From IMG/VR virus record IMGVR_UViG_3300037502_002046, positions 1-23,507 of that record: a stretch of DNA of 23,507 bases, one strand, 5' to 3'. The notes beneath the pieces were generated by a model, which was not told the DNA's origin, ran no database searches, and saw only the letters and a program-made list of their open reading frames with translations. Below, one piece after another: positions 5,362-10,290 of the stretch. Position numbers and translations under genes: made by a program. Each line of letters begins with the position of its first letter. Within the stretch, counting starts at the first letter, position 1. Source of the DNA: a virus.

Positions 5362-5415
5362 AGCCCGTCTGCTTCCTCTTTTGTGTAGAGTAGGCTGAAC
5401 GGGCTAGGGTGTCAA
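5362..5415 (-). promoter_or_regulatory. Promoter of the 5333 operon, enclosed by a 7-bp inverted repeat
   Basis: Minus strand TTGACA (5410-5415), 17-base spacer, TACTCT (5387-5392). The same -10 hexamer and spacing occur at the main rightward promoter (9866-9894). Inverted arms AGCCCGT (5399-5405) and ACGGGCT (5362-5368) lie in the spacer and in the early leader. Followed by TTTCTT, the hairpin may also end transcription of gene 5425-5958, since it begins only 20 bases past that stop. Confidence 0.65.
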
Positions 5416-5424
5416 GCTTTATTT

Positions 5425-5958
5425 TCAAATTTTCTTTAATTCTTCAATCTGTTGTTTAGCAAGGAAAATGGTTTTCTCCAGTTCTTCGATTTGTTTCTGC
5501 TGTTCTGTTTTCACTTCTGGGAATATAACAGAATCGATAACAGTTTTGAAATTGAGTTTGATTTCCTTATATTCGCTCTGATCATCTTCCACTTTGTTTT
5601 TATGAATGATAGGCTCAACTTCTCCACTAGAGTTTAGATAGTTACTAATTGCAACAATGTCTTTCTCATATTTATTACCATACTCAAATTTAAAACCTAA
5701 AGATTCCACCCAATCCCGAGCAGCATTAAATTCTTGCTCGTTCTCAACACGAATAAACCAATGGTGGCTGTGCATATCAAATTGCATTTCTTCTTTCTCC
5801 TCTTTTACAAGTTTAAAATTTAGAGGATTATGGGCTGAATTATAACCTTCTAGGTAAATAAATCCACTATTCTGTGCTTCGACAGTTGCGATTTCACCCG
5901 GAATCATACCCTCATGAGTGCCGGTAGTTCGCTGTACTTTATCACCTTTCTTAAACAT
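5425..5958 (-). CDS. Unknown 177-residue protein, KOW/SH3-like N-terminus and coiled-coil tail
   Basis: ATG at 5958 with GGGGAGT upstream (overlapping the previous stop). Residues 1-50 (MFKKGDKVQRTTGTHEGMIPG...) follow the pattern of small KOW/SH3-like barrels: a GDKV turn, GEIATV strand and a FKLV end. A middle domain has HSHHWFIRVENEQEFNAARD. Residues about 150-177 are a heptad-like coiled coil (EQQKQIEELEKTIFLAKQQIEEL) probably mediating oligomerisation. Function unknown; last gene of the operon from 6807. Confidence 0.7.
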   Translation of the reverse strand: MFKKGDKVQRTTGTHEGMIPGEIATVEAQNSGFIYLEGYNSAHNPLNFKLVKEEKEEMQFDMHSHHWFIRVENEQEFNAARDWVESLGFKFEYGNKYEKDIVAISNYLNSSGEVEPIIHKNKVEDDQSEYKEIKLNFKTVIDSVIFPEVKTEQQKQIEELEKTIFLAKQQIEELKKI

Positions 5959-5960
5959 GA

Positions 5961-6194
5961 TTACTCCCCTTTATTCAATTTATCAAGAATCTTCTGTTGT
6001 GTATCCAGCATAGCAGATAGCACAATCCAAAATCCACTTAGTACAGCACAAATACAGAAACCAACCAATCCGAAGATGATCCCGTGGACAATGTTTCCAC
6101 TGATAACTGTCAAGACCGTAATGATTGCTACAAAAGCAAATAGGAGATACACCATTGCGTCATTAGTCTTGATAATAGCGTTTTTAATGTTCAT
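5961..6194 (-). CDS. Unknown 77-residue two-pass membrane protein
   Basis: ATG at 6194, 3 bases after the preceding stop. Two hydrophobic segments are clear, at about 14-33 (VYLLFAFVAIITVLTVI) and 36-62 (HGIIFGLVGFCICAVLSGFW). The C-terminus is charged and helical (DTQQKILDKLNKGE). Inner-membrane location is likely. No family recognised. Co-transcribed with its neighbours by spacing. Confidence 0.7.
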   Translation of the reverse strand: MNIKNAIIKTNDAMVYLLFAFVAIITVLTVISGNIVHGIIFGLVGFCICAVLSGFWIVLSAMLDTQQKILDKLNKGE

Positions 6195-6197
6195 TTC

Positions 6198-6575
6198 TTA
6201 GTACCCATGAGAGTAAGCTTCTTTTAGTTGTGATTCTAGATTCCGTACTTTGGACTCTAGCTCCTTGATTGTTAGATTGTCAACCTGTTTTTGAGCTTTG
6301 GTATAGATTTCTGTAGCAAGGCGATCATAGTTAGTTAGCCACACATGAACACCATTTACAACAATGTAATCCCCAACGACTTCAAATCGTCCAAGTAAAA
6401 TGTCTTCAATGCAGTCAGCAGTTCGGTCTGCTACGTTGCATTCTGTGTCAGACAGAACGTGAGGAAGATATTCAGTCTCAACAGAACCAATAACATCCTC
6501 TGCAACTTCCTTCATCTTAGCTGCAAACTCTGATAGCATATTTTGTAGATATTTTTCTTTTGCTTCATCGTTCAT
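6198..6575 (-). CDS. Unknown 125-residue protein
   Basis: I choose ATG at 6575 (MNDEAKEKYLQNM), which has GGAGGG 7 bases upstream and starts 1 base beyond the previous stop. The longer frame begins at a TTG inside the neighbouring gene. The product is mainly helical and acidic. A middle segment has two Cys (TECNVADRTADC) and a beta pair (VVGDYIVVNGVHVWL). A C-terminal coiled coil follows (KELESKVRNLESQLKEA). Not recognised. Confidence 0.7.
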   Translation of the reverse strand: MNDEAKEKYLQNMLSEFAAKMKEVAEDVIGSVETEYLPHVLSDTECNVADRTADCIEDILLGRFEVVGDYIVVNGVHVWLTNYDRLATEIYTKAQKQVDNLTIKELESKVRNLESQLKEAYSHGY

Positions 6576-6576
6576 T

Positions 6577-6807
6577 TTAAATCCCTCCATTAACAACTTG
6601 TTTTCTTCGTTGCTGAACAATAGTATTAGCTAATTCTAAAAGCCTGTCAAGCTCTTCTTTAGAATATTTTCTTGGGTATTGTGTACAAACAGTGCCAACG
6701 AACAACCCATGAGCAAAGGCTAATGTTTCTTTGTCAACAAAATAATAGATATTCTGTAGCATATGCCAAAGATATTTATTATCGAATTGCTTATTCATGT
6801 GGAGCAT
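6577..6807 (-). CDS. Unknown 76-residue protein
   Basis: ATG at 6807 with GGAG 9 bases upstream; a second in-frame ATG is three codons on. The product is mostly helical with a hydrophobic, Gly-containing centre (ETLAFAHGLFVGTVCTQYP) and a basic C-terminal helix (LANTIVQQRRKQVVNGGI). The central stretch is too short to call a membrane segment firmly. It is the first coding gene after the tRNA-like gene and is probably on the same transcript. Confidence 0.65.
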   Translation of the reverse strand: MLHMNKQFDNKYLWHMLQNIYYFVDKETLAFAHGLFVGTVCTQYPRKYSKEELDRLLELANTIVQQRRKQVVNGGI

Positions 6808-6836
6808 GTCAGTAGTCTCCTGTTACGTCTTGTGTT

Positions 6837-6919
6837 TGGCGCAGGAGGTGGGGTACGATCCCACATTTTCAGCTCCAATTACCCTTAGCAATTTAGAAGA
6901 CTGCTGGGGCTACTCCTGC
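6837..6919 (-). tRNA. tRNA-Arg(UCU)-like gene lacking a normal D-arm
   Basis: Read leftward from 6919: perfect 7-bp acceptor stem GCAGGAG/CTCCTGC, TA at 8-9, T-arm GTGGG-ATCGTAC-CCCAC (5 perfect pairs), discriminator G and encoded CCA (83 bases in all). The strongest anticodon arm is GCAGT-CTTCTAA-ATTGC, whose loop equals that of E. coli tRNA-Arg(UCU); the GCCA end also fits. But only GCCCCA lies between base 9 and this arm, leaving no D-arm, and 23 bases separate it from the T-arm. CCC and GGG can extend the anticodon stem. A competing arm, AATTG-CTAAGGG-TAATT, lies at canonical positions 27-43 (anticodon AAG). A TTGACA promoter stands directly upstream. Functional tRNA, decayed tRNA or tRNA-like RNA all remain possible. 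Confidence 0.6.
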
Positions 6920-6930
6920 TTTGTTCTTAC

Positions 6931-6958
6931 ATTCTACAGCTTCATTCTGCTTTGTCAA
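6931..6958 (-). promoter_or_regulatory. Strong promoter of the tRNA-like gene
   Basis: Minus strand TTGACA (6953-6958), 16-base spacer, TAGAAT (6931-6936) within AGCTGTAGAAT. Transcription would begin about 5 bases before the acceptor stem, so the placement suits a dedicated RNA-gene promoter. The TGA stop of the upstream gene (6955-6957) lies inside the -35. Confidence 0.75.
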
Positions 6959-7263
6959 GCTTTGTTTGGTGTTTTAATCGGTGTATTCAGTGAAGAAATC
7001 AGCTCTTGAAATGAAAGCTCACTTGGCTTGTGTTTCTTGAATAGCGATGACTGCTTTACAGCTTTAGTCTCATTTCCAAACTCAAGTTTAAATGGCTTTT
7101 CTGTTATTACGTAATGAATTTCGTCCTTAACAATGACATTCGGCCAGCGGAGTTTAGTCTCGTAAGGTGTGAGTATTTCATAAACCGTATATTCTCCATT
7201 AAACTCTGGAATACGACATTGCAAAATCACTTCTTCACCAACAGAAAATAAAGGCTCTTTCAT
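6955..7263 (-). CDS. Unknown 102-residue protein, SH3/KOW-like N-terminus
   Basis: ATG at 7263 with GAGGGAT 8 bases upstream. Residues 5-35 (FSVGEEVILQCRIPEFNGEY) match the pattern of small phage SH3/KOW-like barrels: V-G-E-E-V followed by an N-G-E-Y turn. A second beta part (IHYVITEKPFKLEF) and a helical C-terminus (SELSFQELISSLN) follow. Function unknown. Probably the last gene of the operon that starts at 9673 or 8402. Confidence 0.7.
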   Translation of the reverse strand: MKEPLFSVGEEVILQCRIPEFNGEYTVYEILTPYETKLRWPNVIVKDEIHYVITEKPFKLEFGNETKAVKQSSLFKKHKPSELSFQELISSLNTPIKTPNKA

Positions 7264-7274
7264 CTTTCAATCCC

Positions 7275-7622
7275 TCACGTTGTATATTCTACGGACTCGA
7301 TTTGACTTTCTGCAATTAAGGCGGAGCAAACTTTACAGGGGGCAGAATAGCACGGCTTGTTGTTAGCATCAACCCTGGCAATGTACATTTTGACCCCTTT
7401 TCCCTTGCTACGTACAAGAGCAAGCATTTCAGAATGAGCGTACTCTTTACACATCCCAAGCTTTTTAGAGGCTTTAGCCATCATTGGATGGGTTTTGCGA
7501 TAATCGTTAGCTCCCTCTGCAACAATCTTACCACGCTTATCTACGATTACACAATAGTGCCTGCTCCTGTGTCTTTGATAAGGCAATTCTGAGGCTTTTT
7601 GGATGCAATAATCAATAGACAT
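7275..7622 (-). CDS. Cytidine/deoxycytidylate deaminase-like zinc enzyme
   Basis: The 115-residue product has the zinc-deaminase signature. His63-Ser-Glu65 (YAHSEMLAL; usual form H-A/S-E) supplies a zinc ligand and the proton-shuttling Glu. Pro95-Cys96-Lys-Val-Cys99 supplies the two Cys ligands. An N-terminal beta hairpin (HYCVIVDKRGKIVAEGAND) fits the fold. Known members hydrolyse cytidine, dCMP or related bases, feeding dUMP/dTTP synthesis or base changes. The substrate cannot be read from the sequence; at 115 residues it is short for a dCMP deaminase. No SD is obvious; the ATG directly follows the previous stop. Confidence 0.8.
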   Translation of the reverse strand: MSIDYCIQKASELPYQRHRSRHYCVIVDKRGKIVAEGANDYRKTHPMMAKASKKLGMCKEYAHSEMLALVRSKGKGVKMYIARVDANNKPCYSAPCKVCSALIAESQIESVEYTT

Positions 7623-7898
7623 TTAATCGATCCACTCAGGAACATTACGTTTAGTCCACTTCACAATAATCGGCTTCTTGTCTGTACGTGTACGCCATTC
7701 TGTGTATTTGTGGTTAAGATAGTAACGGTAATTCTTATGCACGTCAAAGGTTTTCTTGCAGAAATCATCCATGCACCAATATGCTGTTGATTGATATTCT
7801 GCATCATTTTTAAAATACCACTTGTAAATATCACCTTCTCGCAAATCAATATCAATATTCCTCGTAATATCCAAGACCAAGCTTAGTCCAAATATCAT
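7623..7898 (-). CDS. Unknown protein, start uncertain
   Basis: The reading frame ends in TAA immediately before the deaminase start. Its body is rich in aromatic and charged residues (YKWYFKNDAEYQSTAYWCMD, DFCKKTFDVHKNYRYYLNHK) and ends VPEWID. The only conventional start is ATG at 7898, which overlaps the preceding gene by 47 bases without a clear ribosome site. GAGG just before the upstream gene's stop could instead serve an unusual AUU start near 7855. Not recognised. The competing frame 7661-7855 looks like a shadow. Confidence 0.5.
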   Translation of the reverse strand: MIFGLSLVLDITRNIDIDLREGDIYKWYFKNDAEYQSTAYWCMDDFCKKTFDVHKNYRYYLNHKYTEWRTRTDKKPIIVKWTKRNVPEWID

Positions 7899-8181
7899 TG
7901 AACATCTGCTCTGCCTTGTCAATATCTTTCTCAAACAACATAACATTCATAGTTTCAGAGGTTTCATTACCAGAATATTGAACTTCAAATTGCCATGATT
8001 CTGGAATAGTGTGCCCATTCACACAATCCTCCTTATACCACCAGCAATTGATGAAATAAAGAATACCCTTTTCATCTACAACTTTCTTTTGAAACAGGGT
8101 ATCAGTCATCTTGAAAACAGCATTCGATTTTGATACATATTTCTTATAACCACGTTCAATCAATTGTTCTTGGATGTTCAT
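7852..8181 (-). CDS. Unknown 109-residue protein
   Basis: ATG at 8181 overlaps the previous stop (ATGA), with GGAGGAGAAAGTAA as ribosome site. An N-terminal helix (MNIQEQLIERGYKKY) is followed by a beta-rich middle (GILYFINCWWYKEDC, ESWQFEVQYSGNE) and a C-terminal helix (IDKAEQMFNDIWTKLG). The mixed alpha/beta pattern resembles phage proteins of unknown role. No catalytic motif seen. Confidence 0.7.
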   Translation of the reverse strand: MNIQEQLIERGYKKYVSKSNAVFKMTDTLFQKKVVDEKGILYFINCWWYKEDCVNGHTIPESWQFEVQYSGNETSETMNVMLFEKDIDKAEQMFNDIWTKLGLGYYEEY

Positions 8182-8402
8182 TTACTTTCTCCTCCAATTA
8201 AAATTTCATACCCATTCTTGCAAATAGCTGTAGGCTTGCTGTACATATCGCTACCCCGTATTTCAATAGCTTTCAACCCTCCCATACTAGCACAAGCAAT
8301 AAAGCTTTTCTCAATGTTTTCTCGACCGATTCCGTGATATGGAGCACATCCATACAAAGTCATAGCCAAAGCAAATAAAGCGATTTTATGTGTGTTTTTC
8401 AT
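8178..8402 (-). CDS. Small lipoprotein
   Basis: The 74-residue product has a basic N-terminus, a hydrophobic core (IALFALAMT) and a lipobox L-Y-G-Cys19, the site where signal peptidase II would cleave and lipid be added. The mature part is ~56 residues with three more Cys. GGAGCTATAACC precedes the ATG. Phage lipoproteins made early commonly block receptors or exclude superinfecting phage, which is a possible role. A periplasm/outer-membrane product argues for a Gram-negative host. Position +2 is Ala, so Asp-type inner-membrane retention is not indicated. Confidence 0.75.
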   Translation of the reverse strand: MKNTHKIALFALAMTLYGCAPYHGIGRENIEKSFIACASMGGLKAIEIRGSDMYSKPTAICKNGYEILIGGESK

Positions 8403-8416
8403 TGGTTATAGCTCCT

Positions 8417-9673
8417 TTACGCCATAAGTCTGTGTTTGTGTACTATACCGTCTTCTTTAGAGCTTACACTTAGTGGTACAAGGTTGTCAACTCCAAATCG
8501 AGCACGGAAACAATCAGCCATGGTCTGAATCAAAAGATTCTCATGCTCCCTTGCTGTCAAAAAGCTGTCATGCACAGGTAGGCAAGGAATCCCCTTCTTA
8601 ATGAAGACAGATAAAATGTCAGAGGCTAGGTTACTATCATCATTCTGCAAGATACGCCCATAGCTATCGTTTTCACAGAACAGGTCACAGAACTCTGGAT
8701 AATTCTCAAAAATAAGGTTCATCACTGACCTTGCCTTTCCGAGATTATAGATTAACTTTTCATCTTTGGTTAATTTGTTAATCTCTTGCTGAATAGCTTG
8801 TTGGGCCGTTTCTTCGCTTTTGCTGTTAAACATGATATTAACCGCTAGTTTAACAATTTCCCGATCTACATAATTATTTTCATCATCGATGATTCCAGAA
8901 TAAATATCCAGCGGGATATCATCGAACGGTAAACCTTCCTTAGCAGCCGCAATACGGAAATGTAGATTGGAAAAATCTACTTCGATCACAGGACTACCAT
9001 CAATTGTAACACCAAGACGAGATTTAGTTTTCTTGTTTTTCAATTGGAGAATGTCGGCTTTGTAGAAACGTCCGCCATAATTAAAATTCTCGTTGAAAAT
9101 ACGACAATAGAAGTTAGTTAACACTTGTCCATGTTCATCACAAATCACGGCTTGTTCATTGATTTTGTTAAGTTTTCGTACCAAATCTTCCATCTCTTTC
9201 ACAGTCTGATTACTCCTAAAATTTGTTGGGAGTTTGTTTGTATCTCTCAGTTCAACCACTTGAAACCCTTCTTGATATGCCTGTTCACACTTTATCATAA
9301 ACTCCTCACACTTGAACATTTGAATAAATTTATCTGTTGGTGTCATGAAGCTTACCTTGCGTTTCTCTTTGTATGCATGGGCTGTACCTTTGAAATTAGT
9401 GACAAACCCTTCTTTCTCAAGGAAATCAACACATTTCATCACTTTCTTGGCGTTAACACCCTTCTTACTGTTCCCGAACCCTGCTGTGCTTCGGCTATAG
9501 GTTAACACACTACCCTTACGAAGGCAAGAGATGAGATTTGCACACACAACGTTAAGAGTAGTGATATCATCATAACCCAACCACTTAGTCTTGTTTCGTA
9601 CATCCAATCCTACCTTTAAGTCGTAAGTTAGCAATCTACTGTTTATTAGTACACCACCATCCTCCTCTACCAT
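8417..9673 (-). CDS. Compact polymerase-A-like protein (418 residues) with N-terminal winged-helix-like region
   Basis: ATG with a strong GAGGAGG ribosome site. Residues about 35-110 look like a winged helix (GVNAKKVMKCVDFLEKEGFV). The C-terminal half carries motifs of the polymerase I / T7 RNA polymerase palm in order. Motif A: VIEVDFSNLHFRI (Asp233). Motif B: Arg271-x3-Lys275-x3-Asn279 (REIVKLAVNIMFNS). A Q-x-x-D-S-x-x-A-S-D-I segment (343-353) resembles the QGTAADI helix of Pol I. Motif C: PVHDSF (His368-Asp369). HDS is typical of single-subunit RNA polymerases, HDE of DNA polymerases. There is no exonuclease domain. I recall related phage/plasmid proteins annotated only as hypothetical. 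Primer synthesis, replication initiation or transcription are possible roles. First gene leftward from the divergent region. Confidence 0.7.
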   Translation of the reverse strand: MVEEDGGVLINSRLLTYDLKVGLDVRNKTKWLGYDDITTLNVVCANLISCLRKGSVLTYSRSTAGFGNSKKGVNAKKVMKCVDFLEKEGFVTNFKGTAHAYKEKRKVSFMTPTDKFIQMFKCEEFMIKCEQAYQEGFQVVELRDTNKLPTNFRSNQTVKEMEDLVRKLNKINEQAVICDEHGQVLTNFYCRIFNENFNYGGRFYKADILQLKNKKTKSRLGVTIDGSPVIEVDFSNLHFRIAAAKEGLPFDDIPLDIYSGIIDDENNYVDREIVKLAVNIMFNSKSEETAQQAIQQEINKLTKDEKLIYNLGKARSVMNLIFENYPEFCDLFCENDSYGRILQNDDSNLASDILSVFIKKGIPCLPVHDSFLTAREHENLLIQTMADCFRARFGVDNLVPLSVSSKEDGIVHKHRLMA

Positions 9674-9726
9674 CTTCCCCCCTCCTCTATCATATAAATT
9701 CTTTTTAAGGTAAAATAAACCCTACA

Positions 9727-9786
9727 GCCCTTGTGGCACTAAGCGTTGAGGTCAAATCACCAGAAGTAAAATCTACCCCACAGGGC
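9727..9786 (-). promoter_or_regulatory. Inverted repeat in the leader of the polymerase-like gene
   Basis: Minus strand GCCCTGTGG (9778-9786) can pair with CCACAAGGGC (9727-9736) with one bulged base, closing a 41-base loop. It lies in the roughly 120-base leader downstream of the predicted transcription start. A 5' regulatory structure is possible; no known riboswitch class is recognised. Confidence 0.4.
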
Positions 9787-9802
9787 AAAACCAATAGGGA
9801 GC

Positions 9803-9832
9803 ATTAAACCACATTCGTAGCACGAAAGTCAA
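9803..9832 (-). promoter_or_regulatory. Leftward promoter for gene 8417-9673
   Basis: Minus strand TTGACT (9827-9832), 18-base spacer, TTTAAT (9803-9808). It matches five of six -35 bases and four of six -10 bases. The spacer is slightly long. The leader to the ATG is about 120 bases. Confidence 0.6.
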
Positions 9833-9865
9833 GCATTCCCTGAAAATATTTTCTTGTTCTTGTTG

Positions 9866-9894
9866 TTGACAAGCTAAGAAATGGTGTGTACTCT
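9866..9894 (+). promoter_or_regulatory. Rightward promoter of the replication arm
   Basis: TTGACA (9866-9871), 17-base spacer, TACTCT (9889-9894). The leader of about 55 bases contains a small AGGC/GCCT hairpin and ends with AGGGGA before the first ATG. The -10 TACTCT and spacer length are the same as at 5387-5415. Confidence 0.7.
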
Positions 9895-9954
9895 TGTATC
9901 CCATAGGCCACTAAAACAGCCTAAACAAGTGAAATTGTAACCTAGGGGACACAA

Positions 9955-10206
9955 ATGCTAACAGAAAGACAGGTACGTTTGATTGAAAAATGTAAGAAAA
10001 CCGGGTATGGTTGGAGGAAATTCGCAGAGTCTGTTGAGGCTCAAGGATGGTGTAGCCATGCTCAAGAAGAAAAGCTTGTAGAGATGTGGCAGAAGATCAT
10101 TCATGCAGAGTGTGTGAAAGCTGGTAATATCAAACCAGATTACAACTACTGCTATGACTCGGATGCTTCTGATGCAGAAGCCTATCGATCAGGGGATAGA
10201 TTCTGA
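9955..10206 (+). CDS. Unknown 83-residue protein
   Basis: ATG with AGGGGA 5-6 bases upstream; first gene rightward from the divergent region. The first 55 residues are helical (MLTERQVRLIEKCKKTGYGW, then EEKLVEMWQKIIHAECVK) with three Cys in the product. The C-terminus is acidic and Tyr-rich (YNYCYDSDASDAEAY). No named domain. Its stop overlaps the start of the promoter repeat at 10206. A regulator of the early region is possible but not shown. Confidence 0.65.
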   Translation: MLTERQVRLIEKCKKTGYGWRKFAESVEAQGWCSHAQEEKLVEMWQKIIHAECVKAGNIKPDYNYCYDSDASDAEAYRSGDRF

Positions 10207-10248
10207 TAGAAAATTCCAATTAGACTAGAACACAAATTGCTGTACAAT
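10206..10248 (+). promoter_or_regulatory. Repeat-marked promoter for gene 10291-10746
   Basis: ATAGAAAATTCCAATTAGAC (10206-10225) runs into TAGACT (10221-10226). A 16-base spacer and TACAAT (10243-10248) in GCTGTACAAT follow. This is the only rightward copy of the repeat and the clearest example of the class. An AGCC-TTTT-GGCT hairpin (10268-10279) lies in the leader just before the ribosome site AGGAGA. Confidence 0.6.
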
Positions 10249-10290
10249 GTGTCTACGTTAAATGAAAAGCCTTTTGGCTAGGAGAAGATT

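Larger units (their letters stand above)
9674..9954. promoter_or_regulatory. Divergent control region between the two arms
   Basis: No gene fits in these 281 bases. They hold a leftward promoter (9803-9832), a rightward promoter (9866-9894), a long leader for gene 8417-9673, and an AT-rich stretch at about 9690-9720. This is the point where transcription diverges and is a reasonable place for an origin. No iterons were seen. Confidence 0.7.

Noticed and set aside
6895-6897. Calling the tRNA-like gene a normal tRNA-Arg
   Set aside because: The D-arm cannot be drawn and a second anticodon arm is possible, so the identity is given only as tRNA-Arg-like.
6797-7009. Plus-strand frame of 70 codons
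   Set aside because: It reads antisense through the tRNA-like gene and its promoter; the VGYDPTF-like string is a typical translation of tRNA antisense.
7661-7855. Minus-strand frame of 64 codons
   Set aside because: Starts at TTG and overlaps a longer frame that joins its neighbours end to end; looks like a frame shadow.
9125-9505. Plus-strand frame of 126 codons
   Set aside because: Shadow of the polymerase-like gene, which has strong motifs on the other strand.
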